Positions 24,761-36,235 of a DNA stretch of 64,000 nucleotides are shown here, piece by piece (within the stretch, counting starts at the first letter, position 1; each line of letters opens with the position of its first letter). The notes under the pieces were generated by a model. The model did not search any database. It saw only the letters and a program-made list of their open reading frames with translations, and had not been told where the DNA came from. A program made the position numbers and the translations under genes. Origin of the DNA: Anthonomus grandis grandis (Eukaryota; Arthropoda; Insecta; Coleoptera; Curculionidae); the NCBI RefSeq assembly GCF_022605725.1, contig NC_065567.1, positions 39,473,127-39,537,126 of the forward strand, read 5' to 3'.

Positions 24761-25939
24761 ATGTTTAAACGATTGTTTACCAATTGGAACTTACTTGAAC
24801 TCAGACGCTTTAGGAAATTTTGTAATAATGATTTTGAACAAACTGTTAGTTAGAACTAATTCCTTTAAAGTCTAATTTCTTTTCAGATATTTGCCCTAAC
24901 TTAAAGATTTTTTTAGTTTATTTTACATACTTTTAAAAAAAGTCTGTATTCAAAAGTTATGCTGGATTAATTTAAAAATAAATATTTATTTTTAAAATTA
25001 TTAATGTTGGATACACATAGTACAAATTATTTAAATTCTGTAAAGGTTTAAGTGGTTTAGTTTCTGTTTTTTTCTTAAATAAGATCAATCTATTGTCAAC
25101 ATTTCTACGTTTAATTTATATATTTTTATAAATCTCTAGGTTAAAGCTCCGATCAATTATGCAAACATTTATAATTGAACTAAAAGAGCAACTCTTTTAC
25201 CATCAAATGTTTATAACTGGTAACACTTTAATTGTATATTAATAAAGATATTTAAAAATATACTAACCATTTTCATTCGTAAATGATAAACCGTTTGGAT
25301 TTTAAATTTTTAGCTAAGAGTATACACACCAACTATCTATCTCCATTTAACTAGCCATCTGCCAATCATTCTACATATTTTATAGGAGGTTTAATTTTTA
25401 ATCATTGGAAAATCCTATGCGATTAATTATAATACTCTAAGCCATATATTTTTACTATTTGATAATAAAACGATTTCCTTTACTTAAGAAATTAATTGGT
25501 TAATTTTTATTCAAAATATAAATAAAAATAAGGCTGCACGTGTAAAGCGTGATTTCTTGCCTTTTATTAGCCTATAATAGGAAGGAATCTTTATTTAAGC
25601 CTCACCTAGATAAAAATATCTCTCACCGGACATTTTTATTTACTAATGGTTAATTAAAAAGAAACTAATATTCAAACGATTAACATTTTTTAGTTCGATG
25701 TTTATTAATGAATAATTGAGGAAAACCGTTAAGTATTTCGAAATCTGTTTTCACCGATAGAAACATTATTTGATAGAAGCACATGGCAATGTATGTTAAA
25801 TTCGCATTTTAAACTTAAAATATAATAAAGGTCAGGTACGGATAATGATGAGCTTAGGCAAAGATATCTGCTATCGGTCGTCACTCTCGTTTATACCATA
25901 AAGTAAAAGAGCTTAAATAAAGCCTAAAATGTGTAATGT
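24761..25939. other. AT-rich presumed intron
   Basis: Nothing recognisable as a gene or a defined repeat. Confidence 0.45.
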
Positions 25940-26095
25940 ATGATATCTCTTGACTTAAACCCAGATCAGAGAGACCTACACTTATTTAAAGAACTCAAGA
26001 AAGCTTTCGTGTTAGTAGTCATATATTACTTATTGCAAAACTTGAAAACGTTGGAGTTGGATAAATTGCGTTTTATTCTGGTTAAATATAAATAG
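25940..26095 (+). pseudogene. Possible mariner transposase fragment
   Basis: A plus-strand frame reads ISLDLNPDQRDLHLFKELKK and continues for about 50 codons. The pattern S-x-D-L-x-P-x-D-x-H-L-F-x-x-L-K is that of mariner transposases around the third catalytic residue. The fragment is short and isolated, so it could be a coincidence. Confidence 0.42.
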
Positions 26096-26224
26096 TCAGT
26101 AATAAATAAACTCAACAACTAAAATCCAACTTAAATATTTTGCAAACGAAGGAGTATCCAAATTGAGTTTCTGATAGACATGAATATAAAACGACATTTT
26201 CTCTAATAATTTACATTGATGAGC

Positions 26225-26650
26225 AGATGAAAATCCACATAGGTTTCTTGTATCCTTATCACAAACATTAGTTTGCGCCGATATGATCGGAAAGAATTTT
26301 ATTGAACCGTTTGCCTTACCGAGAAGACTAACTGGAAAACTTTATTTGGAATTTCTCCAGAACAATCTGCCAAAAACATTTAAATGCTAATATGTGGTTC
26401 ATGCATCATTTGAATAGGCGTCTTAAATCGATGGGTAGGAAGGGAGGAACCTGTGCCTTGGTCTCTTCACTCATCTGATCTAACCTTCTTGAATTTTTTT
26501 TATGGGGATATCCAAAATATTTAGTGTTCAAGTATTTAGTATTCTGTTGACTCAAGAAAAGTTTAGTAGAAATATTTCGTTTCCGTTGCAGAGAAATAAA
26601 AACAAATATTCAACAGTCTTAAAAGGTCCAACTATTTTTTTGTCTAAAGA
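26225..26650 (+). pseudogene. Transposase relic, catalytic domain tail
   Basis: The plus strand gives IGKNFIEPFALPRRLTGKLY followed by LEFLQNNLPKTF, which matches the stretch before the second catalytic Asp in this superfamily. A frameshift leads to MWFMHH (a lost D-G-A-P box), RLKSMGREGGTCALVSSLI (a decayed W-I-G-R-G-G-P-x-A-W-x-x-R-S box) and LEFFLWGYPKYLVF. The usual D of the D-F-F-L-W box is E. At least two frameshifts are present. No element ends were seen. Confidence 0.65.
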
Positions 26651-26766
26651 ATAAGGAAATGCATGTTTACAAAGAGGTCAGTTGCAGTTTCCTTGAATAT
26701 ATATTTTTTTATTTAAACTTAATTGATTGGTATTGTAATAAAAACATATATTTCTTACCCTTATTT

Positions 26767-26810
26767 AAGACTTACTTTTTTTTAGGTATTTTTAAAAAAA
26801 AGTAGGTCTT
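26767..26810. repeat. Short hairpin of two 18-bp arms
   Basis: The arm at 26767-26784 (aagacttactttttttta) pairs with 26793-26810 with one mismatch, leaving an 8-base loop. It may be a tiny fold-back relic. Confidence 0.6.
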
Positions 26811-28086
26811 CTTGTTGTTTTTTATCGTTTTTTAATTGTAATATTCATAACAAAGTTAGGTAGGATATTGAAAAGAAGAAACGAGCTCAGAGATTAATAG
26901 ATTGAACCTCAGCTTAGGTATATAAAAAAATCTATTATACCTCAAGTAAATTATTGTATTTAAAACTTATTGAACTTAAATTAAATTAAGTATATCAAAC
27001 GGTATCGTTACAGATTTAAGTTCATATTTCTTTTAAATACGTGAATAAGTCTATTTTCTTCTTCTTTTCAATTGTTGAGCGTGTGAAATAAAAATTTCTA
27101 AATTGATTTTTGCTATAAGTGACGTAATACCCAATATAATAAGTAACTCATTATGAATTCGTCACAACAATACAGATTTTAGCATATCCTAGTTGTAGTT
27201 TTTTCTTGTTATCGATGAATGAAGATCATAATGGTTTAAGTCAAAAACTTATTTAAAAAGACACCTTTTTTCTTAATTTTACTTTAATTATAAATTAAAA
27301 AATAATTTTTTTATTTTTGTAAGTCAGGGGCATATCATTAAAAAGCTAGGATACTATGTGTAAATTAAGAGAGTCTATTGCAATCTTAACTTAAATCTTC
27401 TAATATTTAGCTTCAATTAGGCTACTACAAATGGTTCATTGATCAAATAACCTATATATGCAAATGGCATATTTAATATACAAATATTACCAAAAAAATG
27501 GATAAAAAGAAATTTAATTACTTGTAAAATTTGCATGCACCAATAGAATATTTACATTATATTAATATTAATTAACTATATTGTAATTAGTCTAAGATAC
27601 ACAGTCGTATCTATTACCTTCGAGAAATTAGAAAATTAGACAACTAAGCTAAACAAGAATATAAATCCGAGATTGAAAATGATTAGCTTTGGGATTTTAT
27701 TATTATTAACACATTGAGACCGGATTCTGACTATATTAAATCATTAAGGTTAATTATCAAGGGTAAATTATTTGAGATAAAAACCTATTGCATGTTTGCA
27801 ATATACTCAATATAAGTTAAAAAAATGGATAGTTATTGCATCTAACTCACGAAAATAATGGAGCAGTGTAAAATATTTAGCAATGGATCAACTTCGAAAT
27901 CTTCAACTAATCTGTATCAAATTTTTATTTAGCTTCAGTAGAATTTATTACTTTCGTAGCCTTAATGACAAAAAGTTGAATTTCCGCATACTTTTTATTA
28001 AAATTATAATTTTATCTTAAGAATACTATAGCAAAGCTTTCTGTTTAGTTTACTTTTTGTAAATAAATATAGAAACCATCTGAATA
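26811..28086. other. AT-rich presumed intron
   Basis: No gene or repeat was recognised. Confidence 0.45.
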
Positions 28087-28089
28087 TAC

Positions 28090-28740
28090 AGGGTAATTTT
28101 CCGATAGGGATATTATTAGATTATAGGAAAACTATGAACAGGAACATGATAAAAATCACGCAATATAGAAGAATCACTGAAGGACAAAGAACTTAAATAT
28201 TTTGATAGGTTTGATATATGTTAACTTCGTTAATTTTTATATTCTACGCGAAAATAAAGCTCATTTAAGTAGAATAATATTATGAAAATCGAAGTTCATT
28301 AAAAGAAAACTTTATTTTATTAAATTTTTGTAATTTTTTCTTAATATTTCTCTATTACTATTATTTAAATATTGTGTAAATACTCGTAAAATCGATCCTG
28401 CTCTATAGCAAATTAAACCGAAACTTAATGATTTTTTTTGCATAAAATTAAAATATTACATCTAAAACAACTATTCGATAAGATAAAGGCCATTATAGAA
28501 TTATTATTCTACGCAACATGTATTCAGGTGTTTTTATATATTATAATCTAAAATTAGAATCGTATATAGGGTATTTCATTTAAATTCGTGAAGTTGATAT
28601 TTATTTCCGCTATAACCGAAAATACCAAAAATATTAAAATATTTAATTCCGCCCCCCTTCATGGTCCTGCCACGTTGCCGTATTTTTAACATTCTACTTC
28701 TATAGTTTTCCTATAATCCATAAAATATGTAGCTGCCAGA
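28090..28740. mobile_element. Decayed non-autonomous element related to the 47.8-kb fold-back
   Basis: Sequence at 28568-28690 (tagggtatttcatttaaatt, then gaagttgat, ttccgctataaccg, cgccccccttcatgg and gccacgttgcc) is a diverged copy of 49137-49252 in the right arm of the fold-back element. An inverted match of 18 bp (gattataggaaaactata and its complement) joins about 28113-28131 to 28699-28716. A tacagggtaat lies at 28089-28099. The limits are approximate. Confidence 0.55.
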
Positions 28741-30706
28741 GTATATTAACAAACCACTATTTATATATTTCATAAATTTCTTAAAAAAAGCAAGTTAGGG
28801 TATATTTCGTGTATATTTTAAAATATTTTCAGGACCAATTTTTGATTAATATTAAGTTTTTTCAAATACATGTGGTATATTCCCTATAAAAAATCGCAAG
28901 GTCCATCAGATTTTTCTTTATTGTGTTAAATTATTTATTTCTTTATCAAAAGGAGTACTTAGCTTCAAGATTAAAACAAGTCTAAAAATAAACCAAATTA
29001 ACATTTAATATTAAATAACTGAGTTAACTTAGGTAACTAATTAAAGATACTAAATAATATTTAACTCCCTTTAATTAAACACCTAACTAGATTCTTTAAG
29101 TGGCTTAATTTGAAAATGCAAAAAAAGGAAGAAAAATTAATTTAAGATAATAAGAGGCATGGCGTGTGAGGAGATGTGATTAAACCCTAGATAATAACAG
29201 AGTGTGAACTTGAGGCTAGAATGCGTCATGCGCCCGAACTGTTTGACAGTAAATTATCTTTCACTTTACCTCTGTAATTTGCCTGTTAGTTCCTGACTTG
29301 AGTGATGGAATTAGGAAGATTTAACCGCCGGCGTCTCAGATTTTATAGGGTCACAGCATCCCCCTAGATTCTTATCTGGGTAAAATAGTGTGTCGGTAGT
29401 AAGTATAAAAAATGTCTCTTGACATATATTAGCTTTAAGCGCCACACCCCGTAATTTATCTCTTCTAAATTCATTTATCTCTCGCCGTTTTCTTTATTTT
29501 AAAACGTTTGAGATCTTGTTCAGAATATTTAATATGTTTGTTTTAAAAACTTCAATCAATTATATACGTTATATTGTGACAGATAATATTTATTTTGGTG
29601 GAAGTAAAATAAGCCGAGAGCTTATTCTTTTAAGTGTATTTGGTAAAAGAAATTTAAATTTTATTACCAATTTGCATATTAATATATATTTTTGACCGAC
29701 TATTTTGTATTAAGGCTTAAAATTTATTAAAAGGCTATATTTCTAAAAGTGGTAACGAATAAATTAACACTATTTACATTGTATATACCATAAATATTAA
29801 TATGAGTTTTTAGTGTTATATTATACATATAAAATAACGTTACCAAATTATTTCGTAAAAGGCTTGACCGCATTCTGAACTTGACATATAAAATCTCCAA
29901 GATTAATTGGCTTAGTAAATAATTTTGTGACTTAATGTCTATGCGTTTCTCTCGATAGTTTTTTTCTAATTTAAAGTGCAAAATTTGTATTTTAGTTAAC
30001 TAAGCTGAAAAGAAAATAAGTAAATTCTCTTAGCTTACGGTATCCAGGCCAGGACTTTTTATGTACCTATATCTTTTATTTTTATACCTTTTAATAATAA
30101 ATATTTACGTATATTCTCAATCACTTTAAATAGTAATATCTTGCTTATTTTAATACCTACTTATATTCAGAAAAAATATTAAATTTTACCATAAACGAGA
30201 AGAATTATTTAAAAATTACTCTATAACGCTTACAATACTTTAAGTTTAAGAATACACTATTAGAAAAATGTAATTTTTTACCGAGTTTTATTTTAATTTG
30301 AAATTATTATATATCCACCAATTGGGTTTAAGCTAAATTAGTTCCAATTTCATTTCAATCTTCAAGAAATAAGTTATGTACTTATTTTATTTTATCTTAG
30401 TTAACTGAAAAATAACCCTTTTCCTAGGAGGTTCCGCTTCCAAAACTTGATGTGATAGAGTTCTTCTCTACGAATTTGTATATTTAACAAATATGTAGAG
30501 AGGAACTTTATTCGTTAATTATACAAATGTGATTTTTTAGGTTTTCAAGTAATATTGGTTAAGTTATATCAATAAATAACTTTGGTACAAGGCTAAATTA
30601 GACGTCTTTCTAATAAACATAATTATTTAAGCAGACGTCAAACTTTTTAATAATCTAAGGTTACTTATGAGGCATGTAGACAATACTTAATTTTATTAAC
30701 CCTGTA
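28741..30706. other. AT-rich presumed intron with a GATA-motif cluster
   Basis: No coding sequence was recognised. The open frame 29727-29981 (-) does not look like a known protein. A less AT-rich section at 29140-29480 with repeated AGATAA motifs is listed separately. Confidence 0.45.
29145..29480. promoter_or_regulatory. Candidate regulatory module rich in AGATAA motifs
   Basis: Six exact AGATAA or TTATCT hexamers occur at 29145, 29189, 29254, 29372, 29456 and 29475, in a 336-bp section with higher GC than its flanks and no coding frame. From base composition I would expect fewer than one. AGATAA is the core of GATA-factor sites. If this lies in the FGF intron it could be an enhancer. This is inference from motif density only. 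Confidence 0.3.
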
Positions 30707-30710
30707 TATA

Positions 30711-30980
30711 CAGTGCGAGTCTGTAACTTGGAATAAATTCGATAATAAATAAATGGGGGCATTTTCGGAAAAACGCTTGGACATGTCAAATGAGATTGTA
30801 AGTTGCGCATTTTTTACAATAAAAAGTTTTTATACAGGGTGTGCCATGTAGGCGGGACTAAGATTAACTTTCTTATTTTAAATAGGACACCCTATATGTT
30901 ATTATATTTTTGGATTCTCTACAAAATTCCAAACATTTTGATGTATCACATGCCATACCTTTATGCGATTGTTTTTAAGA
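30711..30980 (+). repeat. Left terminal inverted repeat
   Basis: Matches the reverse complement of 33391-33660 with scattered substitutions. Shared blocks include gtctgtaactt, aataaattcgataataaata and gattgtaagttg. Confidence 0.85.
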
Positions 30981-31039
30981 TACAGGGCGTTAAAGAAAAC
31001 GTAATTTAAAAAGTTAAAGAGCTAGATTAAAAACTTATT

Positions 31040-31690
31040 TCATAAACTTAAAGAGGGTTCTTTTAAATCTTTTTCTTTAATAAGTGTTTAAAAGTTAAAC
31101 CATTTACTATTTGACAATGCCCTAAAAGTACTAGTACACATTCATTTTAAACGTTTTTAATGCATTCTGGAAAAATGTTTCGACACTCTTGCCTCATTCT
31201 TGTTTTCAACTCCTCAATATTTGCCGGCTTGGTCACATAAACTTTGGATTTCAAATATCCTTATAGGAAAAAAACCAGCGGAGTCAAATCGGGCAATCTT
31301 GGGGGCTATTCAAAGCCAATCCATTTGCCTGGAAAAATAGTATCCAGATAGTTTCGAACAGGTCTTGCAAAATGGGGAGGTGCACCATCTTATTGGAACC
31401 AGTTTCTATTCGGCATATCAGCTTCTATTGGATCGGGGAATAGAACAGCTAGATTTGGAATTAGTTTTTCTTGTAAAAACTGTAAGTACTATAACTTGCT
31501 GACCTAGAATTCCTGCCCAAACATTTACTTTTTCTGGGTGTTGAGTGTGGCCTTGCCTCAACATGGATTTTCTTGTACCCAATAACGGCAATTTTGACGA
31601 TTTACTTCTCCGTTCAGCATACATATCGACTCATCGGAAAAGAGAATATTTTCTGTAATTAGATTATTATCCTGCATTAATTCCATAAAT
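31040..31690 (-). pseudogene. Transposase catalytic half, 3' of the LINE insertion
   Basis: Resuming after the LINE, the minus strand reads MELMQDNNLITENILFSDES, with the first catalytic Asp, then LNGEVNRQNCRYWVQENP. A frameshifted HPEKVNVWAGILGQQVI follows, then FLQEKLIPNLAVLFPDP, NWFQ-stop-DGAPPHFA with the second Asp, FPGKWIGFE, and LPDLTPLVFFL. The usual Asp in the last box is Val, and a stop replaces the conserved Trp codon region. It ends near NGLTFKHLL. Stops, frameshifts and the lost third acidic residue show that it was already decaying. Together with 32810-33204 it forms one gene. Confidence 0.82.
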
Positions 31691-32809
31691 TCAAACTCAA
31701 ATTCAAAACGTTTATTTGCCAATATCAAAAATTACAAAACAGTTGTACTTATGATGTAAGTGAAGTTAGCAAATAGGAATGCATCTCGATTATAAAAACC
31801 GTTTCTCAAAAGTAGCTCTGCAAGAGGCACTTTTAAGTGATACATCCTCAAGAAGAAGCAACAAAAAGGAAACCAATTAACAAGAAAACTAAGTATATCT
31901 TGTTAAATGCGAAACGAAAATGTAAATATCATGATTTAGAGTGTCAAATGCCTTACTAAAGTCCAGCAAACATACGGCTGTTACCTGTTTTTGTTCTTCA
32001 TAGTGCCTGATATCATTCATAGGATTTACCAGACAAGTAGATGTACTAAAATGTTTCCTAAACCCGGATTGACATTCAGGTATAATTTTATAGGAATTTG
32101 AAAATGCAGTAATTTGATTATACATGTGTTTCTCTAGAACCTTAGACAAAACTGGTAAAATACTAATAGGGCGTAGATCTTTAGCTTCTTTAGGGTTTGA
32201 GACTTTTGCAAATGGTTTAATGATAGCCTTTTTCCACAAGTCTGGAAATTGATTTTCTAAGATGCAGGAATTAAAAATATTGAATAGCGGTTTGCTACAA
32301 AATGGAAAACAAGCAACAACATCTCTTATTGCTATTCCATCATGACCTACTGAATTAGTACCAATTGATGATATAATATCTTTTAAAGTGGTCTCATCCA
32401 TAAGATTAAAATTTAGTGAATTGGGGAAATTGAGAGCTTTGTTATTTTGATAAAAGGAAATTTTTTCTTTGCAAGTAGTGCCATTCAATTTATTAGAAGT
32501 AGCAAAGAATTCATTGAGTACATTTGCTTCAGATAATGCAGCAGGTATATTGTAATCATTTTTTCTTTGTATAATATTAAACTTCTTTACTGTATCCCAA
32601 AAGGGCTTCCCAGAAGTTTTAGATAAGTTGCGAAAATAAGCATTTTTCTCGCGCATGATAGCGTGTTTAGTAAAATTTTTTAAATTACGATAGTACTGGA
32701 GACAGTTACCACTTTTAGTTTTCAGATATTTTCTATGTGCTTTGTCTCTTAGTTTTGTAAGTAGTTTAATGTTATCGGTTATCCATAGAAATAAATTGTT
32801 CACATTTCT
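31690..32809 (-). mobile_element. LINE fragment nested in the transposase
   Basis: On the minus strand it begins inside the linker before a reverse transcriptase and ends in a 3' untranslated region with AATAAACG and a TTTGAATTTGAGTTTGAA-like tail at 31690-31715. The insertion point falls between transposase codons ...EEDADKR and ...FMELM. The element is both 5' truncated and internally deleted, because the reverse transcriptase stops just after its first catalytic motif. Confidence 0.82.
31889..32809 (-). pseudogene. LINE reverse transcriptase, N-terminal part only
   Basis: The frame covers WITDNIKLLTKLRDKAHRKY, a linker conserved in insect jockey/CR1-like LINEs, then DLRPISILPVLSKVLEK, GFRKHFSTSTCLVNPMNDIR and VCLLDFSKAFDTLNHD. 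The last holds the first catalytic Asp (motif A). Directly after it the frame shifts to unrelated residues (IYIFVSHLTRYT) and stops, so the palm motif with the two catalytic Asp residues is missing. The first 35 residues of the longer open frame starting at 32914 belong to the host transposase, producing an accidental fusion ORF of 341 codons. The frame itself is intact, so the LINE insertion is relatively recent. Confidence 0.85.
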
Positions 32810-33204
32810 TTTATCTGCATCCTCCTCATTAAGTTCCTGGAGAATTGTTAATTTATAGGGATGAAATTTTTCTGCTTCATGAACCCTTACTACTGAAGAC
32901 TGGCTCACTTCCAATTCGCGCGCTACCTACCTAGTGGGAATATTAGGATTTTCTTCAATGGCTAATAACACAATTATTTTGGTGTCTTCAATAAGCGCAG
33001 ATCCACGAGAACTAGTTATTGTTCCTACGCGACCATTTTCCCGAAACTGTTTTTCAATCTTTCTTATAGTACTTTGAGGTAAGGGTGGCAAATCAGGATA
33101 CTTCTCTCTGAATAAATGGAAAACTTCATTTTGGGTCTTGTCCTATCTCCGTACCCAATAATCATTAAGATTTCAATCTTGTGTTTTTTACTTAAATAGC
33201 CCAT
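32810..33204 (-). pseudogene. Transposase DNA-binding half, 5' of the LINE insertion
   Basis: The minus-strand start at 33204 gives MGYLSKKHKIEILMIIGYGD, then R-T-R. A frameshift leads to NEVFHLFREKYPDLPPLPQS followed by TIRKIEKQFRENGRVG, then IEDTKIIVLLAIEENPNIPT, a TAG, and VARELEVSQSSVVRVHEAEK with FHPYKLTILQELNEED. This is the paired helix-turn-helix region common to this group of insect transposases. One frameshift and one stop are visible. It joins the catalytic half at 31040-31690 once the LINE is removed. Confidence 0.85.
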
Positions 33205-33390
33205 TTCGTAAAAAAATAAAAGAAACTTAAATCTGATTATCCGAGAGTAAAGGTACGTCTTGTAGCAATGTCAAAATTATAGAAATGCCACATTTTTATC
33301 GGAAATTTATAAAATATATTACGAAAAAAAAACTGTTTACTGAAACGCATATTTTTTGAATTTAAAAAAAAATTTAAATAATAAATCAGA

Positions 33391-33660
33391 ACCTAAAAAC
33401 AAGTGAATATGGCATAAAAATGGTATGTGATACATCAAAATGTTTGAAATTTTGTGCAGAATCCATAAATATAATAACATATAGAGTGTCCTATTTAAAA
33501 AAAGAAAGTTGTTATTAGCCCCGCCTGCACGGAACACGCTGTATAAAAAAATATTAAAAAATGTACAACTTACAATCTCAATTAACGTGTCCCAGCATTT
33601 TTCCAAAAACGCTTCCATTTATTTATTATCGAATTTATTCTAAGTTACAGACTAACATAG
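33391..33660 (-). repeat. Right terminal inverted repeat
   Basis: Inverted partner of 30711-30980. Its outermost 11 bases keep 7 of the 11 left-end bases, but the TA target base pair outside is intact. Confidence 0.82.
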
Positions 33661-35990
33661 TAAATAATGTTAAAAGGTATTATATGTTCAAATTCAAAGC
33701 ATTTATTTCTAAAAACATCCAAATTAACATCATTTTTATCTCGTAAAACTTCTAAGCAAGTCAAAGTAAATAACTAAAATTACATCATTATTTGAAATTA
33801 AAAAATTTCCGTAAACAGATAATATAGATAATAATACAGATAGTAAAATTAATTAGTTAATAGGCATTCATATTGTTATCAGTGCAAAACTTCCAATAAG
33901 AAAATGTGGATAAGGATGATGCTGAATATTGGTATACAATGAGCAATAGGCAATTTTCTCAATTAAACACAGCTAAAAGAAAATAATAAGAAAATAGAAA
34001 ATAATAAATTTAAATCGTTTTCAATACATAAGGAGATTTTTCAGTTTCAATTAATCGAATAGTAAGTAGTTTTAATACATACTTGGTTCTAGATATGAAT
34101 ATCTATGAGGTACACGATCGGCTATAAATAAAACTAGTTAAATTAATTTTGCAGTATCGAAATAATTATAGCAGTCAAAAGTCGAACACTATAAAAAAGG
34201 AAATGACAGGATTAATCATCGTAAGCCTTAAAAAAATTTTCCAAATGACTTTTTTTTAAGCAATTAACGCTTCATCTACTACATAACCACAGGATACTAC
34301 TACATAACCTCTTATAGTTTACCACTAACTGTAAAATTACTAATTAATTAATACGTTTGCATTTTTTGAATAATAGAGTAATAATTAAAATTATAAAACT
34401 GATAATTTCTTTCGAATTAAACAATAGTTTTAGGATGAGCCAAACATGTTTTAAAAATATTTAAGACATAAAGGAAGATATAAAAAAGAAAGAGAGAAAG
34501 AAAATATATAAGTATATTGTTAGGACCAAAATTAAAAATAATGAAACTATTTTAATATGATAATTGAACTATTCTGCGCCGCATTAAAGAATAAAGCGAT
34601 AAATCTTATATGCAAGTGATTATAGCATTTGCAATACAATAAGTTGAGTCGTACTTTGAGATTGATTTTCTTATGAATTTGTAGATATGATTCTCACGAG
34701 GTTATTTGAATAAACCGCTTATAATGAATTAAAAAATCCAGAGAATTTGAACCTTATATGCCAGAAAATTACACTATCTACTGAATAAATAGTTTGCTTA
34801 TACCGAATAATGTATAAATGTATAAATATTTTTTTCAGACTTTTTTAAATGAACTGGTATAAAAGCTATAGGTTTCGAGGGTAATAAGTTCTATGAGTAA
34901 TCTGTTTGTTCATTTTTTAAAATAAAAGCTAATAATTCTTTTTAATACTAAAAATTAGTTACTAGAAGATTAAAAAAAATTGAAATATAAATATCGACTT
35001 GAATGGAAACATAATTATCACCGTAAATTATGAGTACTCAATCGATTACTTAATCGATTGATTAGTTTAAATGTGCTAATAATTCAGACAATATACAAGT
35101 ATTACCCTGCTTATTATGTTAATTTAGTAAAAAATCTTATTTTAACATTTATTTAGAGCTTAAAAAAAGCCACATGATTGTAATAATAATCCGTAAACTT
35201 GTTCACGTTCATTGATTAACCGCACAGTTATAATTAAAATAATGACCTAAAAAACAACATTCACTTATATTCGATAATTTAATTATAATTCGTTATATGC
35301 CGTAAAATAATGTAGGTACTGTGTAATTAATTTGACACTTTAACATTTACAAAAAAATCCTTCCTGTCGGTATTTATATTAGCCAAAAAATTACATTGCC
35401 ATATTTCAACTTGCCCGGTATTTAGTAGTATGTTCTTTAACCAAGGGTAAAATGTATGTCAGCATATAGTTTCACGTTTTTTTATTTCTCTTTTTTTAAC
35501 TAAAATTTATTTTAACCTTATGGTTATGTAATTAAAATTGATAAAGGATTATGAAAATAATAATCAGAGTTTTGAAGTAAAATAATTTTTTTCATCTTTT
35601 ATTTTGTCTGCATAATTTTAAAAGCCCTTTTTAATTAATTTTAAAATTGTAGCTAATATTTTTATTTTAGTACAAAATATAATATGACATGAAATGGATT
35701 TGGTTTACACATGAGCGACAAAAAAAAAACAACAAAAATAAATGTTATAAAAAAATAAATAACCAAAATTAATAATATATATGAAATTAAAGATATAATT
35801 TAACCTTTTAATATACAGCACTTTAGCTAAGAGTTACTTTTACCTATAAGTGATTAAAAAAGACAAATTCTTCAAATAAATGTTAATAGTAGAAAACTTA
35901 TGGCACAAATAAAACATATTATCCAAAAAAAAAATTCTAAATAATGTTACCAGTACTTTACAGGAGTCCAATGTGATTGCTCCTATAAGC
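33661..35990. other. AT-rich presumed intron
   Basis: Nothing coding or repetitive was recognised apart from simple AT-rich runs. Confidence 0.45.
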
Positions 35991-35999
35991 TTCGCTTAT

Positions 36000-36235
36000 T
36001 CGGTATTTAAGTAATTTCTTCTAGCCGCTAAAAAAAAGGAATTAAGCTTGTGTTTAAAACTGTGAATATTATAAACCCTTATGAGTAGCTACGTAAAAAA
36101 TTATAGAGCTTAATATGAGAAGTCTCTTTAGAAATATTAATAGTCGACCGTGGAATAGAAATGCCATTAGAAGTTCTTATTGTGAATGGTTTTATGAGAA
36201 GTAAATTTAATTTAGAGCAATACAAGTTTATTACA
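36000..36235 (-). pseudogene. Possible LINE C-terminal fragment
   Basis: The minus strand reads NGISIPRSTINISKETSHIK followed by LYNFL and then VLNTSLIPFF. The I-P-R, then L-Y-N-x-L and a basic or hydrophobic tail, is the layout of LINE ORF2 C-termini. The fit is weak and frames are broken. Confidence 0.35.

Larger units (their letters stand above)
30711..33660 (-). mobile_element. Tc1/mariner-superfamily element with a nested LINE
   Basis: The left end is CAGTGCGAG at 30711, preceded by TA. The right end at 33660 is a degraded inverse of it, followed by TA (33661-33662). Terminal inverted repeats of about 270 bp match closely (for example ttgtaagttg, aacattttgatgtatcacat). The transposase reads on the minus strand but is split by a LINE fragment at about 31690-32809, so this is a nested insertion in which the LINE is younger than the transposon. 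An inner CAGGGTGTG motif starts at 30835 and its partner ends at 33541. Confidence 0.88.
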
